Shown in pieces: positions 1 through 7,034 of a stretch of DNA of 15,243 bases (its first letter is position 1; each line of letters starts with the position of its first letter). The notes below the pieces were generated by a model. That model saw only the letters and a program-made list of their open reading frames with translations, did not search any database and was not told the origin of the DNA. The translations under genes were made by a program, and so were the position numbers. The DNA comes from Spirochaetia bacterium. GTDB lineage: Bacteria; Spirochaetota; Spirochaetia; PWKH01. The DNA lies in assembly GCA_007128345.1 (NCBI GenBank), contig SKXS01000110.1, positions 1 to 15,243 of the forward strand. Reading direction: 5' to 3'.

Positions 1-608
1 CTCGTAGGAAAATCATACTTGCGGATCCTGTAGTAGACAGAATGTACGATCATGAGCCCTATGCCGACAATCAGCCCCGGAATCAGTCCTCCCAGGAAGA
101 GCCTGCCCACGGAAAGATCGGTATAGTATGCGTACATGATCATGGCAATGCTTGGAGGAATAATTGGTCCGATCATTGACGAGGATGCGGTTACTGCAAC
201 TGCGTAGTCACTGTCATATCCCTGCTTCTTCATTGAGGGGATCATAACCGATCCTATTGCTGAAGCATCTGCTGCCCCGGATCCCTGGATACCGGCAAAG
301 AATATGGATGACACAATATTAATGTGACCGAGGCCGCCCTTGAACTGTCCGACTATGGCATCCGAGAAACCGACAATCTTGTCAGTAATCTTGGCTCCCA
401 TCATGATATTTCCAGCCAGTATGAAGAACGGAATCGCCATGAGGCTGAAAGAGTCTATACCCCCGTATACCCGTATGATAATAACCGAGAACGGAAGGTC
501 CAGGATGATCATAAAGATGATCGAAGTAATGAGTGTGGAGAGAAATACAGGGACCCCGGCAAAGATGAGTGCAATGAGCACGATAAATATCAGGGCTACG
601 TACAGCAT
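1..608 (-). CDS. dctM: TRAP transporter large permease DctM (partial, C-terminus outside window)
   Basis: This is the large membrane subunit of a tripartite ATP-independent periplasmic (TRAP) transporter, which moves an organic acid or related solute across the inner membrane using an ion gradient. I translated the first 202 codons by hand. The protein begins MLYVALIFIVLIALIFAGVP and is very hydrophobic. It contains the family hallmarks AIPFFILAGNIM and SSSMIGPIIPPSIAMI. DctM proteins usually have about 425 residues, so roughly half is present and the reading frame runs off the left edge. The ATG at 608 is preceded by AAGGAG, and this ribosome binding site overlaps the TAA stop of dctQ, which suggests translational coupling. 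The family assignment is secure; the substrate is unknown. Confidence 0.93.
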   Translation of the reverse strand, partial: MLYVALIFIVLIALIFAGVPVFLSTLITSIIFMIILDLPFSVIIIRVYGGIDSFSLMAIPFFILAGNIMMGAKITDKIVGFSDAIVGQFKGGLGHINIVSSIFFAGIQGSGAADASAIGSVMIPSMKKQGYDSDYAVAVTASSSMIGPIIPPSIAMIMYAYYTDLSVGRLFLGGLIPGLIVGIGLMIVHSVYYRIRKYDFPT

Positions 609-618
609 AGGGTGCTCC

Positions 619-1143
619 TTAGACTTCGCTGACTAAGTCGTCTTCTTGACGAACAGGAACGAAAGGGTGCTTTCCAAATATAAAAATAAGCACGTACTCC
701 ATGAGAATCAGGATGCCCCCGATCGGAATGGCCGCATAGAACCAGGAAATTGATATGGGCAATGAATGTATAATGGTCCGGAGATTGTCCAGAGTTCGAA
801 TTATTCCAAAGTATATCAATATCAGCAAAGCTATCGCAATCATTGCGGAAGTAATTACCCGTACCGTACGTATCCCTCGCTCCGGTACAAGCTTGAAGAG
901 AAAATAATCCATTTTCAGATGGCTGCCGTACTTAACCCCGATGCTTGCAGAGAGCATGACCAGCCAGATATTCACATAACGCATGATCTCATCAACCCAG
1001 CTCATCGGGTTGATTCCCGGGGTATACCGCATGAATATCTGAACTGCCCCAATCGTAATGATAAAACTGAATATCATCACGATTACTGCAGTTCTGGTAC
1101 GATCTATGACGGCATACACAGTACGCAAAACTCTTCTCTCCAC
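619..1143 (-). CDS. dctQ: TRAP transporter small permease DctQ
   Basis: Small membrane subunit of the TRAP transporter, 174 residues, a normal length for DctQ. Four hydrophobic segments are visible at about residues 17-35, 50-70, 92-113 and 133-155. The W-V-D-E-I-M-R-Y stretch near residues 49-56 is the typical DctQ motif after the first helix (W..E..R). The start is GTG at 1143, not ATG: AGGA sits 8 nt upstream and no better in-frame start lies between it and the upstream TTA-containing spacer. The stop is 10 nt before dctM. A 103-nt gap with a strong hairpin separates it from dctP upstream. It bridges the binding protein and DctM during transport. The family is clear from membrane topology, motif and gene order. 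Confidence 0.92.
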   Translation of the reverse strand: MERRVLRTVYAVIDRTRTAVIVMIFSFIITIGAVQIFMRYTPGINPMSWVDEIMRYVNIWLVMLSASIGVKYGSHLKMDYFLFKLVPERGIRTVRVITSAMIAIALLILIYFGIIRTLDNLRTIIHSLPISISWFYAAIPIGGILILMEYVLIFIFGKHPFVPVRQEDDLVSEV

Positions 1144-1175
1144 TATGGTATTCCTCTGTAATGAATCAATAATCT

Positions 1176-1213
1176 CCTGCGGAGGCTTGCCGGTACCGGC
1201 AGACCCCCGCAGG
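1176..1213 (-). other. Intercistronic hairpin between dctP and dctQ
   Basis: The 38-nt stretch is an inverted repeat with 18-nt arms. The outer 7 bp are perfect (CCTGCGG with CCGCAGG) and the inner CTGCCGG/CCGGCAG part centres on the palindrome CCGGTACCGG. There are three mismatched positions between the arms. It starts 33 nt after the dctP stop and ends about 32 nt before the dctQ start. On the transcript strand it is followed by AGATTATTGATTC, not by a U-run, so it is unlikely to be a strong intrinsic terminator. A 3' stabiliser or partial attenuator that raises DctP over DctQM is the likely role, as known for other binding-protein operons. The role is inferred. Confidence 0.6.
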
Positions 1214-1246
1214 GATTGAAAGCAGACAATAAGTCAATCGGTATGA

Positions 1247-2239
1247 TTATTGAATAGCCGTAAGTTTGTCAATGAAATCTGCCCATTCAGGCCCCCGAGC
1301 CTTAAATGATTCCACCATGGGAGCAGTGAGTGCAGCAAATTCTCTGAGGTCATTTACTTCATTCACCGTAACTCCTTCATTGATCATGACCTGCATAGAC
1401 TCTACCTGAGCTGCCAGGTCAATCTCATTCTGATAGGCTGCCGCCTTCCGTGCGGTATCAGCAACTAGAGCATGCAAGTCGCCAGGCAGTGAATCAAGCC
1501 ACTCCTTATTGAAGGAGTAGTATACTGCTGCTGCGATGTGGAAGGTCTTGCTCAGGTACTTAGCCTGCTCATGGAACCTCATGGAATAAATCATATCGGG
1601 GGAGGCTTCCATCCCGTCGATAACTCCGGTCTGCAGGGAGGTATAGACATCGGTCCAGTCAGTGGTCACGCCGCTAGCGCCAAGCCGTTCAAACATCTCC
1701 ACATAGACCGGGTTCGGGCCGCGCATTTTCAGTCCTTGAAGGTCTTCGGGTGAATAGACAGGCCGCTGACGGATAAGCATGTGACGAAAGCCCATATTCT
1801 GTCCGCCGATGGTTACAATATTATGCGGTTCAAGAAGTCGGGAAATCTCATCTTCCATGGTCTCCAGTACCCTGGCAAAATGGGCTTCATCCACAAACAA
1901 ATAGGGAATGTTGATGGCCAAAAGCTGAGGAACATAGGCTGCCAGAACAGACGGAGGAGATGCTGCAACCATCTCAAGCGATCCGGTCTTCATCATCTCA
2001 ACCTGCTCTCTCTGATTTCCCAGCTCACTTCCGAAATTCGCAGTCGCCTGAATTCTTCCGCCTGAAGCTTCGTTGATCTCGTCAACAAAATACTGAAGCG
2101 CCAACCCTACTGTGCCGGTGGCAGAAAGGTTGGTGGATGCCCTGAGGCGGTATACATCTTCAGTTTCCCGTGCACCTGCTGCAAAGAGCATACCTGCAGC
2201 AATGACGCACACAATAATCATAGTAATTAGTTTTTTCAT
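1247..2239 (-). CDS. dctP: TRAP transporter substrate-binding protein DctP
   Basis: Periplasmic solute receptor of the TRAP system, 330 residues, the usual family length. An N-terminal signal peptide (residues 1 to about 23: MKK, hydrophobic core, AAGA) is followed by the mature domain. There is no lipobox cysteine: the only early Cys, at 11, lies in IIVC, which does not fit. The LKMRGP segment carries Arg173, the position of the family's ligand-carboxylate-binding arginine. IDGMEASPDM (207-216) matches the family's VDGQEnP motif. The ATG at 2239 is preceded by AGGAGG 7 nt away, a strong ribosome binding site. It is the first gene of the dctPQM operon and is probably controlled by the divergent AraC-type regulator. 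The ligand is unknown; a carboxylate or uronate is typical for the family. Confidence 0.93.
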   Translation of the reverse strand: MKKLITMIIVCVIAAGMLFAAGARETEDVYRLRASTNLSATGTVGLALQYFVDEINEASGGRIQATANFGSELGNQREQVEMMKTGSLEMVAASPPSVLAAYVPQLLAINIPYLFVDEAHFARVLETMEDEISRLLEPHNIVTIGGQNMGFRHMLIRQRPVYSPEDLQGLKMRGPNPVYVEMFERLGASGVTTDWTDVYTSLQTGVIDGMEASPDMIYSMRFHEQAKYLSKTFHIAAAVYYSFNKEWLDSLPGDLHALVADTARKAAAYQNEIDLAAQVESMQVMINEGVTVNEVNDLREFAALTAPMVESFKARGPEWADFIDKLTAIQ

Positions 2240-2278
2240 TTCATCCTCCTGATTTGATGTATTAAAACTGTACCCCCA

Positions 2279-2327
2279 GTCATAGGCGTTGTGAATAGAT
2301 TATTTTTCTCATTACATGGATTATTTT
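2279..2327 (-). promoter_or_regulatory. Putative AraC-type operator and dctP promoter
   Basis: GATTATTTT occurs at 2298-2306 and again at 2319-2327, an exact 9-bp direct repeat spaced 21 bp, or two helical turns. Direct half-sites about 21 bp apart are the classical geometry of AraC-family binding sites such as araI1-I2. On the dctP strand the nearer copy covers the position expected for a -35 box, and TATGAC (2284-2279) could be the -10 element 17 bp further on. There is no recognisable -35, as expected for an activator-dependent promoter. The binding of the neighbouring regulator is an inference. Confidence 0.5.
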
Positions 2328-2346
2328 ATTATAAGTGAGAGTATGA

Positions 2347-2358
2347 TATACTTTCTGC
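2347..2358 (+). promoter_or_regulatory. Putative -10 element of a leaderless araC-family mRNA
   Basis: TATACT at 2347-2352 lies exactly 6 nt before the ATG at 2359, so transcription would start at or very near the A of the start codon. There is no Shine-Dalgarno sequence in the 18 nt before the ATG. The -35 region is A/T-rich but has no clear TTGACA. Confidence 0.4.
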
Positions 2359-3255
2359 ATGAATGCTCCATCATTCTTCTTTGAAGAGGCGAATCTGATC
2401 CCCTATGTCAGCTTTGTCATCAACAGACCGCGATTCACTCGATGGAAAGTACGTTCCAGAACGATTGAAGATCATGAACTGGTACTCATCGCCGGCGGAA
2501 ACGGGGTGCTGCGCCAAGGAAGCCTTACATCACCTCTTCAGAAAGGCACCATGATTTACCTGCATTATGACGAATGGCATTCCATAGAATCAAACCGTGC
2601 AGTCAATTTGAACTTTTATTCAGTTCATTTCTCCTGGATGCTGGCTTCACATACCCAGGAAAGCTGGTCATACCATCAAAACATCAATTACTACTTGAAA
2701 AACGAGAGACAGACCGGGCACAACTGGTCCTTTACGGTAAATCCCGGACTGCTGCCGTTTCCAAGCACCATGACCATAAGCAATTATGACCGTATTGAAG
2801 ACATCTACATACATATGAACAAAACGTATCATGAGAAGGATGTCGGATACAGCATGAAGCTCTCCATTCTCTGCCAGGAACTGATATACGAACTCTGCAG
2901 GGAACTTTTTTTCCCAGCAGACAGGAGAGTGAATATTGAGCGGCTTGATACAGCGATTCAGTACATTGAGCAGCATTACGCAAGTAGAATCACAACTAAG
3001 GACCTCAGCGATTACATTCACCTCAGCGCGAGCAATGTTATAAAGCTCTTCAAGAATAATCTCGGCAGAACCCCGACAGAATACATCAACCAAGTCCGGG
3101 TGAACAAGGCAAAAGAACTGCTGCTGTACTCCCAAAAAAACATCAGAGAAATCGCATACGCAATCGGATATAATGACGAATTCTATTTTTCCCGGGTATT
3201 CAAAAAGATGGAAGGAAAATCTCCGCGAATCTTCAGGCGGCAGATGCTCTCTTAG
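2359..3255 (+). CDS. AraC-family transcriptional regulator
   Basis: A 298-residue regulator with an N-terminal sensing region (about 1-180) and a C-terminal AraC/XylS DNA-binding domain (about 195-295). The domain has two helix-turn-helix units: the first at about 212-231 (TTKDLSDYIHLSASNVIKLF) and the second at about 261-281 (NIREIAYAIGYNDEFYFSRV). The latter is followed by FKK..GKSPR.FRR, the family signature. In the N-terminal part KGTMIYLHYDEWHSIE resembles the cupin-like ligand pocket of this family. It is divergent from dctPQM and upstream of a sodium symporter, so it probably senses a transported sugar or acid and activates those genes. The start was chosen because upstream DNA contains the promoter-like TATACT; no ribosome binding site is seen. 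Confidence 0.92.
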   Translation: MNAPSFFFEEANLIPYVSFVINRPRFTRWKVRSRTIEDHELVLIAGGNGVLRQGSLTSPLQKGTMIYLHYDEWHSIESNRAVNLNFYSVHFSWMLASHTQESWSYHQNINYYLKNERQTGHNWSFTVNPGLLPFPSTMTISNYDRIEDIYIHMNKTYHEKDVGYSMKLSILCQELIYELCRELFFPADRRVNIERLDTAIQYIEQHYASRITTKDLSDYIHLSASNVIKLFKNNLGRTPTEYINQVRVNKAKELLLYSQKNIREIAYAIGYNDEFYFSRVFKKMEGKSPRIFRRQMLS

Positions 3256-3548
3256 CTGGGGCATCAATATCAGTGGATGTCAGCTCATCCCGTCCTTCCC
3301 TGTATCATGGTTCTCTACAAAGGTATCGATGAATACTGCATGCAATCGAAGCGCGATCATTCATGGACTAATTGATCTGCAGCTTATGTCCAGGAGCTGT
3401 GTGCTTCATGACCTAAGCTCTGTAAATCCGCTGCAATATATCACTGCTGAACAGAGCAGCTGACATACCACCCTTCTGCGTAATATATGATGTGCTGCAG
3501 GCTGCTTGGTTCTTGCAGCCTGCAGCAGTAAGGCATTTCGGTTATCTC
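3256..3548. other. Intergenic region between convergent araC-family gene and symporter gene
   Basis: About 290 bp with no convincing gene. A short overlapping frame (3173-3463) has no ribosome binding site and mostly overlaps the end of the regulator. The only clear structure is the perfect hairpin near 3493-3527. A smaller inverted repeat (CTGCT at 3444-3448, AGCAG at 3455-3459) lies upstream of it. Confidence 0.6.
3493..3527 (-). terminator. Perfect 13-bp hairpin after the symporter gene
   Basis: TGCTGCAGGCTGC (3493-3505) and GCAGCCTGCAGCA (3515-3527) are perfect reverse complements around a 9-nt loop. The hairpin begins 21 nt past the stop codon of the minus-strand symporter gene, where a terminator or 3' stabiliser is expected. 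The sequence after it on that strand (CATCATATATTACG) is A/T-rich but is not a U-run, so termination may be weak or factor-dependent. On the plus strand it could also serve the converging regulator gene. Confidence 0.5.
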
Positions 3549-5333
3549 TTAGTTGTTCTTTTTCATGTGCTTCAGTCCCAGCGATCTTACCCATCCGACC
3601 GAAAGATAGAGCACAAGCAGGCAGAAGAGAAAGACCCCTAATGCTGCCAGCAGGAAATATCCGTTGGTAAAATGTGCAAAGAACCCGCTAAGCGGTGGAA
3701 ATGCTCCGAACGGACCTTCTGTAAATGAACGGATGAGGAATATAAGCAGTACCAGGATAATGATGCCGGATACCACGTAGATATCAGTGCGGCTGGTTTT
3801 GTAGGTATCACCAGTCTTTCCGTCAAACAGATCCCTGAACTGGCTGCCGACGGCATCCGGATTGTACGGCGTAAAGACGCTCAGCAGCAGGAACAGGACT
3901 ACCGACACAATGATTCCGATAAAGACGACAGGAATTCCCCATAATCCGGCTCCCGCAAATGCTGCACCTCCGCCTCCGGCCTGCATAGTCACTGCCAACG
4001 TGATTACGGCACTAATGAGGGTTCCCCAGAATGCCGCACGTTCGGTCATCCGTTTCCAGTAGGTACTGAACATGATCATCGGCGCAAGGGACGCGCAGAT
4101 AATCATCTGGATGGTCAAGGCAGTGACGAATACGCCTCCGTCCCGAACCATGGGGGCAAAGAGCATGGCAGCCAGAGCGATAATCACAGTACATATCCGA
4201 ACAGCTGCGAGGTAATGGGAATCATCCTTTGACTTGACGAGGAACCTGCGGTAAATGTTTTTCACCAGGATCGCTGAACCTGCATTCAGGTATGTGGATA
4301 CGGTACTCATCACCGCCGCAGTCACCGCGGTGATGAACAAAGCTGCGCCGAGGAGCGGCATGGTATCCTTCGCAAGCAGGATAATTACCGCATCCGGTGT
4401 ATCAAGGTCAGGGAAAAATACTCTGCCGTACATCCCCATGGCCACCATGAGCGTTGCCCAAACAGTAATCACGATGACAAAATAGATGCAGGCCCGCTTT
4501 GCCTGGGCTATGCTTTTTGCGGCAAGCATGCGCTGCATAAATCCAAGATCGACTGGTATCCAGAGCGAGCCGGCAATTCCCATGGCAATAATTCCTGTAA
4601 CTGTGATGAATCCTCCCGGCGGCAGTGAGAAGAGGTCTGTAAAACCGGGCCAAAGCATTTCGGTCTGTGGTTCCATTCCTATGGGTCCAAGCAGGTTAGA
4701 AAAGAATGCAGTAAATGAGCCGTGCTGAATATAGATGAGGGGTACGAGTATCGCCGTTCCTGCAACGATGATAATCCATTGGATAAGGTCGGTGAAGACA
4801 ACGGCGTTGAGTCCGCCGAGCATGCAGTAAATCACCGTCACTGTTCCGCTAATCAGGATGCCTACGATCCATGGCACGTTGAAAACCACTTCTATAAGGA
4901 GCGCACCACCGAAAAGACTTATTCCTACGCTGAATACAGCCCACATGACCTGGAATATGGACATAAGCACCGTCAGTCTGGCACTGCCTGGGTACCGCTC
5001 CTCCGCCAGGTCTACAACGGTTGAGAAGTTCATCCCCCGGTACCTGGCGCCCAGCCTCACAATGATCGGGTAGATAAACATATTGACAATGATGAAAAAC
5101 CAGATCATAAATGAGAAGCCTGTCTGGAAACTGAATCCGGCGATGCCCAGTACCTGCTGTGCATTTGCCAGGGTAGCCAGCAGCGTCATGGTGATGACAA
5201 ACCACGGGAGCCCCCGCCCTCCGAGAATGAAATCATCGAATACCTTGACCTTTGCCTTGAAGAGATACCCGATCACGAGCATGCCGGCAAGGTACAGGCA
5301 GATCACAATAATGATTGCAAGGTTTTCTCCCAT
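3549..5333 (-). CDS. Sodium:solute symporter family (SSS) transporter
   Basis: A 594-residue inner-membrane protein with about 13-15 hydrophobic segments, typical of the SSS family (LeuT fold), which couples Na+ entry to uptake of sugars, organic acids or amino acids. GGLNAVVFTDLIQW (173-186) is the family signature G.[NK]AV..TD..Q. The STVSTYLNAGSAILVKNIYR stretch matches the Na2-site helix that follows in SSS proteins. The ATG at 5333 has AAGGAG 8 nt upstream. A perfect TATAAT at 5378-5373 could be its promoter. It is monocistronic and convergent with the AraC-family gene. Its position beside a TRAP operon suggests the same catabolic locus, with a second importer for a related or breakdown product. 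The substrate is not readable. Confidence 0.92.
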   Translation of the reverse strand: MGENLAIIIVICLYLAGMLVIGYLFKAKVKVFDDFILGGRGLPWFVITMTLLATLANAQQVLGIAGFSFQTGFSFMIWFFIIVNMFIYPIIVRLGARYRGMNFSTVVDLAEERYPGSARLTVLMSIFQVMWAVFSVGISLFGGALLIEVVFNVPWIVGILISGTVTVIYCMLGGLNAVVFTDLIQWIIIVAGTAILVPLIYIQHGSFTAFFSNLLGPIGMEPQTEMLWPGFTDLFSLPPGGFITVTGIIAMGIAGSLWIPVDLGFMQRMLAAKSIAQAKRACIYFVIVITVWATLMVAMGMYGRVFFPDLDTPDAVIILLAKDTMPLLGAALFITAVTAAVMSTVSTYLNAGSAILVKNIYRRFLVKSKDDSHYLAAVRICTVIIALAAMLFAPMVRDGGVFVTALTIQMIICASLAPMIMFSTYWKRMTERAAFWGTLISAVITLAVTMQAGGGGAAFAGAGLWGIPVVFIGIIVSVVLFLLLSVFTPYNPDAVGSQFRDLFDGKTGDTYKTSRTDIYVVSGIIILVLLIFLIRSFTEGPFGAFPPLSGFFAHFTNGYFLLAALGVFLFCLLVLYLSVGWVRSLGLKHMKKNN

Positions 5334-5372
5334 ACTGTCTCTCCTTCTTCATTTGTTTCTGATTAATTAATT

Positions 5373-5378
5373 ATTATA
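5373..5378 (-). promoter_or_regulatory. Putative -10 box of the symporter gene
   Basis: On the minus strand TATAAT matches the -10 consensus in all six positions and would place the transcript start near 5366, giving a leader of about 33 nt that includes the AAGGAG ribosome binding site. No clear -35 box stands 16-18 bp upstream (AACTCA region), so an activator may be needed. The surrounding TTAATTAATTA is simple A/T-rich DNA. Confidence 0.4.
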
Positions 5379-5527
5379 AGCCATATTTTCCATTCTGAGT
5401 TTCCTATGTTCGTCACTGTGCGTGCAATTTTGGATGGGGAGCAAACATTTGTTACCTTAGTCCATCTTCTCGATATCTTCATCAGATATGTATCGGTTTG
5501 TGAGTGCTTCCGCTCACGTCAGTATGC

Positions 5528-5560
5528 TTGTACTACCTGATGAGATGAGCTACTATCTCA
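5528..5560 (+). promoter_or_regulatory. modF promoter with an overlapping inverted repeat
   Basis: TTGTAC (5528-5533) and TACTAT (5551-5556) are separated by 17 bp and look like a sigma-70-type promoter. The -10 box ends 8 nt before the ATG at 5565, so the mRNA would be leaderless or nearly so; no Shine-Dalgarno sequence is present. TGAGAT (5541-5546) and ATCTCA (5555-5560) form an inverted repeat with an 8-nt spacer that overlaps the -10 box, a possible operator. ACCTGATGA also occurs twice (5535-5543 and 5560-5568). Confidence 0.5.
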
Positions 5561-5564
5561 CCTG

Positions 5565-7034
5565 ATGAATACCCACGTATATCTTCAGAATGTCAGCTAC
5601 CGTGACGGGCACAGGCTCCTGCTTGATGCTGTTTCATGGTCAATCACGGCGGGCTCCCTCTGGATGGTCCTTGGCCCGAACGGATCAGGAAAGACCCTCC
5701 TTGCACAGATCATTACAGGGAGACGGGCTCCCAGTTCAGGCAGCGTCACGTATGCATCAGGGCTCAAACCTGAAATCCATATCGGCTATATATCATTTGA
5801 GGAGCAGGAAACCGTTCTGGAACGGGAACGCAGACGGGATGAGTCATGGCTGCTTCATGGGGAAGCAGATCCTGGTACTTCCGTAGATACCTTGCTCAAA
5901 GAATGCTCGTCATGTGATGCACATGAGTTTACCCAGCTAATAAACCGGTTTTCTCTGGAGCACCTTCTGCAGAGAGGAATCAAGTATTTATCTACCGGTG
6001 AACTTAGGAAGGTTCTGCTATGCAGATCACTGCTCTCCCATCCTGCACTGCTGCTTCTAGATGAACCGTACGATGGGCTGGACAGGGCATCAAGAAAACA
6101 GTTGGAATCTATGATACACGAACTGCCGAGCCAGGGGGTCAGCATTGTCATGCTGCTGAACCATCGGGATGAAATTCCTCCGGCCTCAACGGGGCTCATC
6201 TGCCTGGAAGATGGGGCAGTTCGGTACCTGGGCGATCCTTCCGGGTACCTACCGAAACCCGGGAAAGGTACTGAAAAAGCTCCGATACCTCCGTCCCTCG
6301 TACGCAGTACGCCGACACAGACGAGCATTTCCCAGAAGGTCATTGAAATGCACGGGGTGCGCCTCTCCTATGGTGAAAAGCGTGTATTGAAGGATGTGAC
6401 CTGGACTGTCAACGAACATGAACACTGGATGATAACCGGGCCTAACGGCTCCGGCAAGTCAACTCTCTTGAGTCTAGTAAGCGGTGATAATCCAAAGGCC
6501 TACGGACAAAACCTTTTCCTCTTCGGGCGCAAGCGCGGGAGCGGGGAGACAGTCTGGGACATAAAAAAGCAGATCGGGTTTGTATCAGGCGATTTTCAGT
6601 TTTCCTACCGTGTACGCATCAAGGCGCTTGAGGTTATTGTATCGGGATTCTTTGATTCAATCGGCCTGTACACACAGCCTACCGGATACCAGTTGGAGAC
6701 CGCCCTTGAATGGATCAGCCTGCTGGGGCTTGAAAAAAAGAAGCATGATCGGCTCAGCAAACTATCCTTCGGAGAACAGCGTATGCTCCTCATAGCCAGG
6801 GCTATGGTAAAGCAGCCCCGCCTGCTGATAGCTGATGAGCCGTGTCAGGGTATTGATGACTCCAACAGGGAGATGGTGCTCTCACTGCTGGAGTCGATTG
6901 CCCGTTCTGGGGAAACCCAGCTCCTTTACGTTACCCACAATCCGGCGGAAACCTTATCGTGCATTCACCGCATCCTTGAGCTGGTTCCTGATCACTTGGA
7001 GGGTTCTACCGCAGTGATTTCATCCCCTGCATAA
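5565..7034 (+). CDS. modF: Tandem ABC ATPase, ModF/PhrA type
   Basis: A 489-residue soluble protein with two ABC ATPase domains in one chain and no membrane segments. Domain 1 has Walker A GPNGSGKT (37-44), signature LSTGE (142-146), Walker B LLLLDEP and H-loop His200. Domain 2 has GPNGSGKST (292-300), signature LSFGE (400-404), Walker B LLIADEP (420-426) and a TH switch motif. The blocks KYLSTGE.RK.LLC and LFGRKRGSGETVWDIKK are hallmarks of E. coli ModF, which has nearly the same length (490). Both catalytic glutamates are present. ModF is encoded beside the molybdate regulator modE in E. coli, but its exact role is not settled. No molybdate genes lie here. Its 3' end overlaps ilvC. Confidence 0.88.
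   Translation: MNTHVYLQNVSYRDGHRLLLDAVSWSITAGSLWMVLGPNGSGKTLLAQIITGRRAPSSGSVTYASGLKPEIHIGYISFEEQETVLERERRRDESWLLHGEADPGTSVDTLLKECSSCDAHEFTQLINRFSLEHLLQRGIKYLSTGELRKVLLCRSLLSHPALLLLDEPYDGLDRASRKQLESMIHELPSQGVSIVMLLNHRDEIPPASTGLICLEDGAVRYLGDPSGYLPKPGKGTEKAPIPPSLVRSTPTQTSISQKVIEMHGVRLSYGEKRVLKDVTWTVNEHEHWMITGPNGSGKSTLLSLVSGDNPKAYGQNLFLFGRKRGSGETVWDIKKQIGFVSGDFQFSYRVRIKALEVIVSGFFDSIGLYTQPTGYQLETALEWISLLGLEKKKHDRLSKLSFGEQRMLLIARAMVKQPRLLIADEPCQGIDDSNREMVLSLLESIARSGETQLLYVTHNPAETLSCIHRILELVPDHLEGSTAVISSPA

Noticed and set aside
2668..3267. 199-residue minus-strand frame inside the AraC-type gene
   Set aside because: It is the antisense of a well-recognised regulator and its translation shows no family features.
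3173..3463. Short plus-strand frame over the end of the AraC-type gene and the following gap
   Set aside because: It has no ribosome binding site, overlaps the regulator's HTH coding region in another frame, and the translation looks random.
4722..5024. 100-residue plus-strand frame inside the symporter gene
   Set aside because: Hydrophilic low-complexity shadow opposite membrane-helix codons, a common artefact.
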